From Onchocerca volvulus (Eukaryota; Nematoda; Chromadorea; Rhabditida; Onchocercidae): DNA of 64,000 nt. The notes beneath the pieces were generated by a model that did not search any database, was not told the DNA's origin, and saw only the letters and a list, made by a program, of their open reading frames with translations. The DNA is taken from the NCBI GenBank assembly GCA_000499405.2, contig HG738139.1, forward strand, positions 13,380,898-13,444,897, written 5' to 3'. Positions 14,101 through 33,300 of this stretch are shown one piece after another. How positions within the stretch are numbered: the stretch's first letter is position 1; each line of letters starts with the position of its first letter. The position numbers and the translations under genes are program-made.

Positions 14101-14800
14101 CATATAAATCAAAATGTAAAAAGTTCGTTGGCATTTGCCAAGCAATTTTTCAAGTTCTTCACCGATTGATTTGAAATTTTAATGCAACGTTGCATTCAAA
14201 CAGGCGCGTTTTTAAAACTTTCGGACTAACTGGAGCCGGTTCCAGTTGGTATTTTATAAGTTTATTTAAATTAAACATAGAAATGTATCAATATGTATGA
14301 ATAAATTTAATGACAAGACGAATTTAGATTTTTTTTCCAGAAAAAGACTCAACTATCAGAATCATCTGAATCTTCTATGTTTCGAGCAGTAAATTTTTTA
14401 ATTGTACAAACATCTGGATTTATATTGAAGACGATTTGCTATGCATTGACGGCTTTTATCTGTTATCACAAATACAAACATCAAACACAAGCTTTTGTGT
14501 AATATTTTGTTCAATTTTTTTTTCGTAAAATTAACTAAAAAATATTTTGCCAATAAGTGATAAGTTTCGAAAGAAATCTTATTATTCATTTGTTCCATTT
14601 TTCCACTGAAAAATGATAAATTTTTCAGAAGTATAATCGCATTATATGCTGCATGCCAAGGAGCTGTACAATTGCCAAATCTCATCCGGAAACTTTATAA
14701 ATCATGGCACGCGGTACATCGAATATTTGCTTGTATGCAGAATAAATCATCCAAAAATTGTATGCCTTCCATTTCAAGAACGATTAGGTTAGAATATTAA
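8144..14800 (+). CDS. NBD-less ABCB/P-glycoprotein-like membrane protein (14 exons)
   Basis: Exons: 8144-8379, 8465-8552, 9221-9442, 9982-10094, 10395-10563, 10916-11145, 11427-11613, 11826-11996, 12565-12753, 13170-13328, 13725-13811, 13899-14009, 14341-14498, 14629-14800. Joined phases are consistent and give 763 residues. Residues ~108-415 follow the P-glycoprotein TMD1 layout (six hydrophobic segments; NINLIVKGLEIFGMQCRNIA fits the TM3 approach). Residues ~472-740 follow TMD2 (IISVITNIILGFIYSWE and IALLGFIFIIFCLSVQIKME fit the helix 4-5 region). The ~57-residue exon at 11826 sits where NBD1 belongs, and the protein stops where NBD2 should begin. I see no Walker A, signature or Walker B motif in 8144-16160. 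Full P-glycoproteins have ~1,280 residues, so the length equals one minus two NBDs. By family it should be a multispan membrane protein; it cannot hydrolyse ATP alone. The first two exons, the exon at 9982 and the exon-9 acceptor are least certain. Confidence 0.72.
8779..9115. repeat. 27-bp minisatellite in intron 2 of the ABC-like gene
   Basis: About 11 copies of a 27-bp unit built on ACAAGTCATGATAAAATAG, with variant positions (AAAAGAG, AAATTAG). Two truncated 15-bp units reading GATACAAGTAAACAG interrupt the array at about 8921 and 9041, giving a second-order pattern of 5, 4 and 2 full units. The array lies wholly within the intron 8553-9220. A short open frame crosses part of it but shifts at the first truncated unit, so it is not treated as coding. 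Confidence 0.93.
14092..14247. mobile_element. Dispersed repeat copy in intron 12 of the ABC-like gene, Helitron-like
   Basis: The block CATATAAATCAAAATGTAAA ... CAAGTTCTTCACCGATTGAT ... TGCAACGTTGCATTC ... CAGGCGCGTTTTT matches two blocks at about 42987 and 43219. An 'accgattgatttgaaatttt' core recalls the flanks of Helitron-type elements in other animals, which is my recollection and not a database match. A short palindrome (AACTGGA-GCCGGT-TCCAGTT, 14228-14247) lies at its right side. No transposase is encoded. Confidence 0.5.
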
Positions 14801-16159
14801 ACGTAATTTAACTAAAATGCATTAAACTTAATTTAATTAAACCATTCTAAATAATTTTTCTTGACTTTCTTCATATTTGTTCCATTTCTTTTTTTTTTTA
14901 AATGTATTTTGCACATTTCAAATGAGAAACCATGTCTATTGCTTTAAGATTATCAGGTACTTGAAATGTGATTCTAAATCGACATATCAAATTATTGAAA
15001 ACTAATTGTTCTGCCAAAATCTCATACTAATTTTCCAAAAAAGCGATTAGAAGTATATTCTACAGTAGGGATAAATCATGAAATAGCTGAAAATCGCATG
15101 CATCGAAATCTGAAATCCAGAAAAATTAAGAATTTGACTTCTCCTATGCAAATTTATAAAATGAAGTATCCCGAAAACCATGCCCATATTAACTACAATT
15201 GATTTATCATATATTAATCTTAATTGTACATTCTACCTAAAAATTTCTTTTGATTAACTTATAAAAATAATGCTTGGTAAAAAAGAAAAAAAAGAACTTA
15301 AAAAACTTATTTAAAAAGCGAAAAAAAAATATTGAATTTTATTTTTTGTATCAATCTTTGATAAACATTTTTTTACTCTATTGGCTTCTGCAGCGCCAAA
15401 AGAAAACCTTAGATAAACTGATTCTTTTCTTATCAATTAGTCCATGATAAGATGTACCGAGAAAAAGAAACTGATTAATTGGTAACCATCTTTTGGAGCC
15501 AAATTTATCCCTTCTCCTTCTCCATATATTAAAAAAAAAAAAAATCTTGCAACTAAAGGAATCCTGTGTAATACCAAAACTTATTCTCAAAACTGCTAAA
15601 CATCAGCATCGTTCGCTTATCATTACGATATGAAATGAGCTTTATGAATTGACCCTTCCTTGTTTAAAACTATAAATAATAAAAATCTAACCGTATTAAA
15701 CTAATTTAACCCAAAATTTCCTCACTAGTATATTATTCGCTTCTTGAAGTTGCAACAAGCACTGACCATGTCAAGTTTATCTTACACAATACAAAGTAAA
15801 ACAAAGATCAACAATAATAGGATTGAAAATGTTGAAAACGAAAACAATATTCAAAATTCATCCAAGCAAAGAAAAGATAAGAGCTTTTCTCCAAATCTAT
15901 GAGATTTACTGACTCTTAAACTACTCTAACTTGTGTATATTCGTGCTGCGTGTAACTGGAAACAGTAGGTCTTAGTTATACAAAACATTTTTCTAATTAG
16001 CAGTTATTTTATATTTTTTATTTTTTATTGTATCTTTCCATTGTAACAAGATCAGCTCAAAAAAAAATTGGGACATTTTCCCCAGACATATGAAAAATCA
16101 TATTTTTATTATTAATATACAAAATACAAAAAGAATAGTTACTGTAAGTATCTTATATG
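14801..16159. other. Intergenic between ABC-like gene and DDX42-type gene
   Basis: I read all frames here for NBD motifs (Walker A GxxGxGK[ST], LSGGQ, Walker B) and found none. An open stretch at about 15751-15901 begins LQQALTMSSLSYTIQSK and ends at TGA 15899-15901. It follows an AAG that could be a weak acceptor, so it might be an alternative terminal exon of the ABC-like gene, but phase and acceptor support are weak. The rest is AT-rich. Confidence 0.5.
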
Positions 16160-23253
<7,094 letters not shown>

Positions 23254-26156
23254 TTTTCTAAAAAATATTACAATCTCAAAATATCTTACAAAATTGAGTG
23301 AAAAATGCACCGGAAAATACAGTAACAATCAAATCATAAGATATGTATACAATTAATTGCAGCAAAACGATTCAAATCAGTGAGAGGATGAATGACTATA
23401 TCTCGAATTGTAATGTAACTACTTGTAATATATATGTCTTGATCAGAAAACCAGTTATCAATGACACTAATATAACACGCCGCGAAATTATTTCTCAAAT
23501 CGTTTGAAGCTTTCATGTTCATCATCTAAGCATCCTTTGACATTTCCGTTTAAATATTTACGTGGTTAGGCTAACTAAAACATTAGTTTACAACTAATCA
23601 ATTCGACTAAAAATTGAAACAAAAGTAATTCCCACTCCTCTGCAACAAAGTTTACCACAATTATTCAGTCTTTGTTGTAGTTAACTAAAAAGTATTAATT
23701 CAAAAATCTCATCGATTCTCATCATTTCCTTCAACTATTAAATTTATAACACCCTTAAAACAATGGTATGTGCTTTTGGGGAAATCTCTCAATTATTTCA
23801 TTATGCTATTTTGAGTCTTCAGAATCTTTTTTGAGAACCTTTTTCTTAGAACCTCGCTTTAGATAACAATCCCTCAATCCGATCATATCAACCCTGCTCC
23901 GATTCCCGCCACCTAAGGTACCAACGCTCGATCTCAACAACTATAATTCAACAGAACATAAAACCTCCCCTTTCTTAGTTGCGGTTTCGTGGCCTGTGAA
24001 ATTTTGATTCTAAGTGCGTTATGGTGTTTGTAAAATTAGACCGAGCGGTTGGAGTGTTCTGGGAGATGGGGATGGGAAGTTTCGAGTGTTCTAAGAGACG
24101 GGCTGGAAAATTCGAGGTATTTCATGAGAGGCAAACTGGAAATTTAGGTAATTTGAGAAACATTTAAGTGAGAAGATCGGAAATTCTTGCTTTAAAGAAT
24201 CAACAAAAAATTTATGTGAGTCTGCTTGAATTTTCGACTTATTGGAAATTTAATTGAGTGAAATGTTTTATTATCTCGCTCAGCATTGCTTAATATTCCG
24301 AAAACTTTTTGTACTTTCGATTCTTTATATTATTTCTGCTAATTTTAATTTATTGACTTATTATATGGAAAATAATTGACGAGCTATTCTGTTTAAATTT
24401 TCTTGCATTAATTTTGCTCAAGTTTCCCATTTGGTTTTAGCTCTAATTTAAATCTTCGATAAATTAAAGCAAGACTTTTAATCAATATCTAATAATGCAA
24501 TGTTTTGCTTAAAAATGAAATATGATAAGACATATTTTTAGAAATTCGAATCAGCAAATTATTTTGACATCTGATTAGCTAAGGTTAGATCTTGCAAATT
24601 ACCAATAGATGATTAAAGAAGAGGATTTAAAAATTTACTATTGAGGATTTTTGTAGTTTTTTTTTCAACTATTTTACTTTGACGCTACAAATTAATTCAT
24701 CTAAACAATGAGCGATTTCAGTAATTGACTTCAGTACCGATCAGCAGAATGTATTTGTTGAGATGTGATCTTATCTGTTTCTGTTACTGTCACATTAATA
24801 ACGCTGGATATTTCTCTGATTTCTCAACAAGTTGATTTATTAAAATGGCAAATTTTTATCAAATCCTCTTTTTACTGCCATCATTGTCCTTTTCTGTGTG
24901 AGCTTTTAAATTGAAAATCATTATTTAATTGCATTAGTTTCACCTAGAGCCTACCAGACGAATCAAAGTTTAGGATAAAGTTATCGAATTGTCAGTTTGT
25001 TTCAAGAACTTGATATAATTTTACAACCTGACATAATTTTGATATAATTTTCAAAAGCTTTATATAATTTTAATGGTGACGATTTATTAAAGGTCTTGTT
25101 TCTGATCTTTATGTTCAAATATGTTCCATTTTTCATAAGTATTAACAATCCAAATCATTCGAAAGCAAAAATAAGAAAGGAATTGGGACTTGAAAAATAT
25201 TTTAATATTATAATTCCATCAATTATACCAAGCAGTCTGCAACGTCCTCAAACTTGATATTTAAACTAACTGCTGTTTTTCTACCTATGAGGAAATTATA
25301 CAAACACTTTGCATAATAATTTGTTTTATGTGTTACTATCACTGCCATATTGGAAATTCAAATATGTAAAGAAGCAATTCAAATGAGAGGATCACTTTAA
25401 AATTATGGAAATTAGGATGATTAGTTTAATCGAATTTTTTTTTACTTAAATTCCTAATATGATAGTAACTGAAGTATTTACTACCCATTTATGTAACTCT
25501 TTGAATTTCTCAAAAGAAAGATAGGTGGGATAATATGGAAATAAGTGATAAGGAAATCTTTTACTTTTTTACTTTTCATAAATACTTCATTTATAATAAT
25601 AAATTATTCATCAGATTTAAATTTTAACATTTTCATGCACTTTTTGTTTGATATTTACTTGTCGGAAGTTTTTTCTTTCTTTTTTTTTTTTTTTTTTTAT
25701 ATTTCCATAAGTTGTTAGATAATTTTTATAATTGTCAAACTTTATAAAACTAAAACTATAAAGAATTTTTTTTTTATTTTCGAAATCAATTCGCTGTAAC
25801 TTTAATCTTTACTACTTTTTCTGAACAATGTTTTGGACCAATTTTCACTGATAAATGCAAGAAATATCTTGAGTAATTAACCTGCTACTGATGGTGTAAA
25901 AATTTAATGGATTATAGCTACAAATTTCTCATGTTACTTTTACGTTCCTTCGTACTATGATTTTCACGTGTTTTTTGTTGAAGATTGAAATTGATAATGT
26001 TTGCTTCAGTTGCATTTATTAGCCAGAAAATATGCTTTAAAAAATTGGCCATGGATTGGAGCCTATCATCGAATATGATACGCAATTTGTTGCAAGAAAA
26101 GGCGAATGTAAGCGATATTTGAACGTTGAAGCAGAATCATCATTGCAGATTTTTGG
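23254..26156. other. Divergent intergenic region, DDX42 / Cramped-like
   Basis: About 2.9 kb lies between two divergently transcribed genes and presumably holds both promoters. A degenerate ~31-33-bp tandem repeat (three units) covers about 24048-24152 and is richer in G than its surroundings. A poly-T tract lies near 25679-25700. A 63-codon minus-strand frame at 23334-23525 has no support as a gene. No RNA gene was recognised. Confidence 0.5.
24048..24152. repeat. Degenerate tandem repeat, about 31-33 bp, three units
   Basis: Successive units read GGAGTGTTCTGGGAGATGGG, GAGTGTTCTAAGAGACGGGC and AGGTATTTCATGAGAGGCAA, each followed by a TGGRAAxTT-like end. Divergence between units is high, so the array is old. 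It is G-rich relative to its neighbourhood. Confidence 0.6.
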
Positions 26157-29100
26157 ATGTCGATGCAATCAGAATCAAAAGTAGATGAAGAGCCTAGATT
26201 AGAATTAGAAGCTGATACCTCCGCTGCAGCGATTCCTCGACGACGCATCGTCTATCGACCATTTCCTATGAATTCGCAAACTGCAACAACTACCGTCACA
26301 GCAACTATAAGAGATACTCTAATAGCTGTTCGAGATGCAGTTGCTGCTTCTATCCCGACTACTGCTTCATCGGATCTTCCTAAAACATCTATAAGTATCA
26401 CTGATATTACTGCCGCCGATACAGCGACCATCAATGTTAACTCTTCCGCTTCTACTATTTCCCAACAGCATGCAGTTTGTTCGATCAGTCCAGAAGCAAA
26501 TGCAAATGCAGTTGTTCCTACCACTGGTACTATCAACAAAGTACCCCGTCGATGGGAGCAATGGAATAGCTCAGAAATTAATGCATTTTTCGAGGGTATT
26601 AAATTGGTTAGTAATTTTCTGAGAAGAGATCCTCATGTCTTCATTCTATATTGAGTTTCAATTGTTTATCTAACTGTTGCGGTCTTCGGTTGGATTTCAT
26701 GGCGCTTAGATGTTTAAATAATAATCAATTTCATTCAAACATGAATTTTTTCTTTATTTGAATAATAAAAATCTACTACATGGTCAATCTCAGAAAGACA
26801 GTCCACTCATTTAGCTGTATTTATGAATCAAAAAATAAAATAAAAAAGCGCTCATCTTCGATAATGTGTAGCTGTACCAGAACACAGCAATTTCTGGAAC
26901 AACGACCAACTGTTAAATGATTCTGTAGTTCTGATTATTGCTAACTACATACCAAAGTTTCCCCAACATATAACAATTTCCAGTACGGAAAAGATTTCGA
27001 ACAAATGGCAAAATTGATGGCACGGAGAAAATTGAACAAAGATAAGGATCAAGTCCGTAATTACTATTTTAATTCGCTCAAATTGCTGCGATCCTCTACT
27101 CGTATTGATGAAAGTTGGTGTTTTCTTAATTTTAATTTTGCAACAAATTTAGATTATATCGCGAAATTTTTTGAAAAAAATCTGAACAATTTTATTATTT
27201 TTGGTCAAATATCAATCGATGAAAAACACTGATGCAATTGAAAATGCTAGATTCATTTTACATTGTACTCTATGATGCATTCTTCGGAGCAGCGAATAAT
27301 TTTGTATTCACTCAGTAAATTAAAACTTATTAAAGGGATCAGCAAGAAAATAATAGATTTTCTCTTTATCTTTTTTATATTTTAAAAACTTCAGCTTTGA
27401 TGGCGGGTGTACCACGAGATGTTAAGGAATTGTTTATTTTGATTAATGGATTTGAGTGGAAAAGAAGAGTATGCGGCAAGTTTGATCGAGCCAAATTTCA
27501 GCAGCTTGTTATGGAAGGGTTAGTATATCTTAAATTGATTTTCGAATTTCCAGTAAAGTCTAAACTTTAAAATTTTGTCTATAACAAGGATCGATTTTGT
27601 TGATATGTTCCATGACAGTCCTATGTATCATAACTTATGAAGTCTTTTCATTTCTCCTTGACGCTAAGTTACAGATCAACGTATGAAAAGAAGAGAAAGA
27701 AAAAACAATTGGTTCTAGTACGCACGCCAGTTTGTCCTTCTCTACAGAAATTTTTTCCAAGTATGTTCTTTATCTACTTCAGTTATTTTTATCATTTGAA
27801 TTATGAATTTTAAAATAAGAGATGATCCACTTTATAACACAGATTTTTATTCAATGAAAATAATATGGTTGAAAAAGCCTGCATTTCAGATGGATTTTTT
27901 CTTTTTTTTACGTTAAGTTTTTTATTGACCTCTGAAATTATTTAAAGGGAATCCATCAAGAAAACGAAAATGTACAAACCAGAAAGTCATGTTTCTTTGA
28001 AATTGAAATTGAGTTTCAACTTTTTAATTAAGTTTTATTACTTTTTTAAATGACTACATTTCAACTATTTATTATTTTCCTTGCAAATATTCTGTCTGTT
28101 TGTAGGTTGCAGCTCATCACCATTACCTTCGCATATTTTTATATGTCTCACACCGAAAACTGAAGCTGATCGTTATTTCGTGGAGCAACGTGGACAAAAT
28201 CCTTTGCTTAGGATTAGGGTCGCTATTGGCGATCAACTTAGTCGCATTTTCTCATTTCTCAAGATAAAATGGAATTTACGGATGCAAAAATTGGTATCAT
28301 TCAATTCTAAGTTGTATAGAACACAATTCAAGCACTATTGAAGATGTTATTAAATAGCCTCATGCCTGGAAAATGCTAGCAATGCAAATCGTCAAATTGT
28401 TCCGTTCAATACACAATTGATTCTCTAGAAGTTGAAAGAATTTGATTGCGGTTGATGTTGAAGTTTTTTTTTTACATTTTCTTCAAGCACGTAATAATAA
28501 AAATTGTTTAGCTTGGAACCATATCAAAAGAGGAAGAACAAGTGAAGGTGGTATTATATCCGGATAAGACGACCCGCGTAGGCAAAATTATTGTGAATTT
28601 ATATGAAGCTACGCCGACGATATTTTCGATAAATAGGCAAATTTTATTAGATTCGTATTATATGGATTAGAGCATAAAGAAAATAAGGCGAAAATTTTAA
28701 TCTCAGTCTAATCTACATACTTGATGGTTTAGAAAAAAATGCTTTGTTTTATTTCATTCGCTGCTTATGTAATTTTAAGACAACTCTGCAACTTCAATCT
28801 TCTTTAGATAATCTTTTGAATGATGTGGCACTCTAAGTTTTCTCAACGACAAATGAGCTTAACTAAGTGTAAGATTTCGACATAGTGCTTTTTTAGGTTT
28901 CTTAGCTACTTATGTGTTTCCGACGGCAATCTTTACAACTTATGTTTATTTGCTAATATTTTTTGTATCAGAATGTAATATAACTTTAGATTGATAAGGG
29001 AACTTCAGCGAACGGGAAGCATTGAACAAAGTAATGAGCCCTCTAAACGCAAGAGTGGCAATGCTGGGGAAGAAACTTCACAAGATGTAGAGATGTCCAG

Positions 29101-31656
29101 TAACACAGAAGATGATGATAATGATGGACCATTTACAATTAACGGAAATAAACTGCGTTCTGGACTTACTGAAAAAAATGTTCAAAAAGCTACTGTAACT
29201 GAACTGTACTATTTGGTATGCAATTCCTAATTTTTGAAAAATTTTGAAAGAACTTCAAATACATTTTTTTCCATTTTACCTTAAATTATTTGCAAAAATA
29301 ATGAGCTGTTCTCGTAGTTTATAATCATTTCCCAGTACTACGCAATTTTTTAATTATTAATTCACAAAATTTTTCGGATTATAATTATCAGTTTAAGTGT
29401 GGCAAGGAATCTGAAATCAAACTTGTTTATTCAACGGGAATGAAGCGAATGGGCGATCCCGAGCCATGGCGTATTTTTCTCCATCTTCTAGATCGTGGTT
29501 ACGGTGACAGTCTTTGTAAGGTAACTCTACTGTTTTGAATTTCCATCTGTTTTGTGTTTTCAGTAAACTAATTTAAACTTTGATTTAAATGGACAACTTC
29601 TGGTTGATTTTAGTGATTTTTCCAGAATGTTCAACTTGACATATGACGTTTTTTTTTTTTTTTTAGTGACTCTTCTGCTACATAACCAATTATTTAAATT
29701 GGGTTTTATCCTAATTTCTTAAACGAATGCAAGCCGTATTGTTTGAGCGATTTTTTTTAATTGTTTTTTTTCTCTATTTTGTGGCCACCGTTTCACGTAA
29801 TTAACCAATTTCTTGTAGTGAAAGACAGTTTTCCAAGTTTTTATTGTGACTACAAAATTATGTGGCTCTCGGAATTCATTCTGGACGTGTTGAAATAAAG
29901 AATAAAGTTTAGCATCGCAAACAGTTTTTTCATCTAGCAAGTAGACAGTTCTATTGAATTTAGTTGTGTCCTCCCTTCTCCTTTCAAAAAATTTCAAAGT
30001 TGTGTTGAATTTGTTAGTTTGGCGATCATATTTTTAATTAAAGTCTGATAATATTGCAGACTTTTTCTTTTTTTTTTTTTGACTCATTGAGAAATATGAA
30101 TGTCACATTGTTACATTGATATTTTTGCAGTTTCTCGCTGATCCGCAAAAAATAACAGAATCGGGTGAATCTATAGAACAAAAATGGCAGGAGCGAATTA
30201 GAAAAAGATGTAAATTAGCAAGTAACTTTCCGGAGCAATCATCTAGCGATTTGACTTCATCAGCAGAGATAACGGAAACAACTGAAGCTGCTGCACATGA
30301 AATAGTAGAAGCAGAGAATAGTGCTTTCATGCAACAGCTTGAAAGTTTGAGGGTGAAAAAACGTGCTCGTCCTTTTCATCAACGCTTTCCTGGCAAGGTA
30401 AATTTTCTCCATTTTGTGATCATTTGAATAATTGTTTGAAATGTTCCTCTTTGAGTAATATCTCTGTTTACATTACCCATTATTAATGTAAAAAACGTTT
30501 TCCAATATAATATTATATTCTCAGAAATCACTGATTTGCGCAAAAATTACATTTTTTACAGAATAGTGGAATCAAACAAGCAATTGCATTGAATTGTCCA
30601 TCAGTTCATCAACCTATAACAACTGTAGGTTATCAGTTGGCTGATCCTGTTTTTGGGTCTCAAAATGAACGAACAGGAGCAGTACAACCGGACCAATTTG
30701 CTTTTCCTGCTAATGATGCAACGAGATCCAGTGCTATTGCTTGTAAAATAGGACCCCGTGATGGTACCAGTAGAATCTGGTCTGATTTAGGGATTTCTGG
30801 TGGGTCTAAATCTGATAATTCTGATGGAATCAGATCAGAAAATGGTTACTTTGTACAGGGAACCAATGTTTCATCGCATCCAACACAAATTCAGCATGTG
30901 ACGGAAGCAAGATATCAACTAGTTAATCCTCGATTTGTGACTCATAAAGGAGCAACATCGACATCATCAGTGCAATTTGTTCCTTCATCTGACAATAATG
31001 CTGGTGGAATTGGACGCGGTATTAGTAATTTCGTACATGATAACAATGTTCCAATGGCAGCAGTACGATATGCGATGGCTGAGCCTGTATTCGTAACCGA
31101 AAACTCTCATTTGACATCACGACAATTTGTTCTTCCGATTTCTAATACAGTTAGTTCCAATAATGATCATTTTATCCAAAAGAACAACGTGATTCAGACA
31201 ATTCCAACATCAACAGAAGGTACTGCGGAACCGAGTGGAAGTTGTGATACTAATGATCATGGCAGTATGCCTTCATCACCAGTCAAAGAGAATAGTCTTC
31301 TAAGAGAATTGCATAGTGCGCCATCAATGGATAAGTCGATAGAAGTGATGCTACAGGAGAATAGCACTGAATGTTATCGTTTTGTTGAGCAATTTGCTTC
31401 AACTATGAATTCTCGATCGAATGTCGTGAACAATGTAATTAGTGCAGAAAATGAAATAACTCGCATTGCACAACAACTTGCCCAATCTGCAGGCGATGCG
31501 CTTAGATCGGTTGATGGTAGTAATGTTAAAATGGGATCTAATGATGATAATGGTTCAGCTATTTCTGTAGATGATACAGGTGTGACCAAATCCGTCGAAA
31601 CTGATACTATCGGAATTAGGTGTGGTAATGATAAAAAAGAAATGCAAAAACTTTGA
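26157..31656 (+). CDS. CRAMP1: Cramped/CRAMP1-like SANT-domain protein (10 exons)
   Basis: Exons: 26157-26606, 26984-27113, 27395-27518, 27675-27760, 28106-28293, 28512-28636, 28990-29215, 29392-29520, 30131-30397, 30562-31656. Phases match and give 939 residues. The SANT/Myb-like segment spans the exon 1-2 junction (WEQWNSSEINAFFEGIKL, then YGKDFEQMAKLMARRK and QVRNYYFNSLKLLRS) and fits the Cramped family, nuclear chromatin-associated regulators. CRAMP1 in other animals has been linked to histone gene control; that is family knowledge, not seen here. Residues ~1-130 are Ala/Thr/Ser-rich and probably disordered. The intron after 28636 needs a GC donor. The last exon carries three degenerate internal repeats. 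It is much shorter than vertebrate CRAMP1. Confidence 0.82.
30628..31206 (+). repeat. Three degenerate protein repeats in the Cramped-like C-terminal exon
   Basis: Three units start at GYQLADPVFGS (~30628), RYQLVNPRFVT (~30907) and RYAMAEPVFVT (~31066). Each is followed by a QF(A/V)xP segment and a later (Y/N)FVxxxNV or FIxKNNV segment. Spacing is about 93 and 53 codons, the first copy being longer because of a Ser/Gly/Asp-rich insertion. I know of no named domain matching it. Confidence 0.75.
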
Positions 31657-33300
31657 GCTTTCTGTATGTGCTTTTCAATTTCTTTTGATTTTCAGTTTTT
31701 ATTTGCTCATGACAGTTTTGAAATATTCTTTCGGATCAGCAAATAGCAAGAAAGTACAATAGATAATTAGTCCTCAATTTTAAAATTTTCCGTTAGCTTC
31801 TAAGAAGCTTAGGTACTCATCTATTTCCATTTTTCATTTCAGTATTTTTTTTTATCCTGATCCCTTTCATTAGTTTAGAAGACAATGGGAAAGTATTGTG
31901 CCGTTAGTTTTTGGTTTAATATATTATTTCGATTTCTTATCGAGATTATAGTAGCATGGAAATTCGGTAGGATATCAGAAGTTTTAATTGCATCCGATAG
32001 AATTTTAAAAGCCTTCCAGAATAGTACTGCAGTCATTCGGTGTAAAAAATTTTGAATTGTTTTACTGCTTGATTTGTTATTCGATATTTTATTGATAGTA
32101 GAATGTTAGAGATCTTAAATGGATGTCTTTGGAAAATATGTCTTTGTTCTAAAGTATGAGAAATTGAATTTTAATTAAAATTCTCTCAGAGAACATTCTT
32201 CAGAAATGGGTTTGTTGTTTTTTATAATTTTGAAGAGATTTTCTTTCATTTCTTCATTAAACTGCTATGCTCTTATTTCTTCTTTATTCTCTATAGTGGT
32301 TGTTTAATATCGAAATGGTTTAGCGTTTATTTATCATAAATAGAACGAAATTTAGATGTTTCGCAGTAATTAAAAGCGATCAACAGAACCACACAATCTG
32401 ATTTGGAAATTTCGGTTTAGTTTATCCTATTCATATGTTTATATTTCATTTCTATCCATTTATAAAATTTCTGGGTAACATTTGATTTGTTATGCAAAAA
32501 TACGACTTTTCGTGATTGGTACTTTTACATTTATTAGGAAGCATTTGGAATCAAAAGGACAGATTAGGGAAAGGGCGTGAAAGAATAATGAAGATTTATA
32601 GGTTGCAGTAATAATAATAATATGATCATTATTTTTGAATTATAAATTTTCGATAGTTTTGCTTGTTTTTATTTTTATGTCGGAATTTTTCTTTTTTGTA
32701 TTTTGCCATATATTATGCTAGTAAAATTTGACACAAAAATTCGTGCTGATTCATTGTACTCTATCGGATGGGGTCAAATCCATCAAATTTATTTATAAAT
32801 AAACTGTCAGCGAGAAATTTAAAAAATTTTGTTCACAGTGTTTAGACATTGTTTCGTGTTCACTGATTAAGATCAGATGGGCAATTCGGATTACTGACAG
32901 CAGATGATGAGTGGGTAAAAAAAAGATGTTCTGATGGGTATCGTGTAGGTGAAAAAAAGATTTCAGGATGTGGAGAAAAAAAGTTTCAGGATGCCTTTCT
33001 TTCTATTAAAGTTTTATATACCTTATTGGTATTTAACATATGCATAAAAAATGAAAACCATTAAGTTAAAAAAACTACTAAGGGCCTGAAAAAAAAAGTT
33101 TCAGGATGCTTCGCTTGGTGCATTAGCATGTCCGGCATGCAATAACACCGTGATTTCTGTATTCTAAATTATCTGATACTTTCTTTTCCGGATCTGATAG
33201 ACTATTTTTGCTGTAAAAAGAGCGGTGAGATTTCAGTTTCTGGATTTTCAAGTCTTAATTAAATTCTGAAACAAACAGATTTAATCTAATTCTCAGGTAA
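31657..33300. other. Intergenic, Cramped-like to TRAP1
   Basis: Contains the presumed 3' UTR of the Cramped-like gene and the 5' region of TRAP1. No coding region is supported. Four copies of a short motif built on GAAAAAAAGTTTCAGGATG occur between about 32914 and 33109. A TTCTCAG directly before the TRAP1 start (33292-33298) could be a trans-splice acceptor. Confidence 0.5.
32914..33109. repeat. Short interspersed motif, A-run plus TTTCAGGATG, four copies
   Basis: Copies at about 32918-32936 (diverged: AAAAAGATGTTCTGATG), 32950-32970, 32974-32993 and 33088-33108. Three contain TTTCAGGATG after a run of seven to nine A. The motif resembles a nematode splice acceptor but no exon follows it. 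Confidence 0.6.

Noticed and set aside
15751..15901. Possible terminal exon for the ABC-like gene (LQQALTMSSLSY...)
   Set aside because: The upstream exon already ends at a stop, the acceptor is weak (TTGAAG), and no NBD feature is encoded. Kept only as a note.
26252..26539. 95-codon minus-strand frame rich in Val and Ala
   Set aside because: Shadow of the Ala/Thr-rich first exon of the Cramped-like gene.
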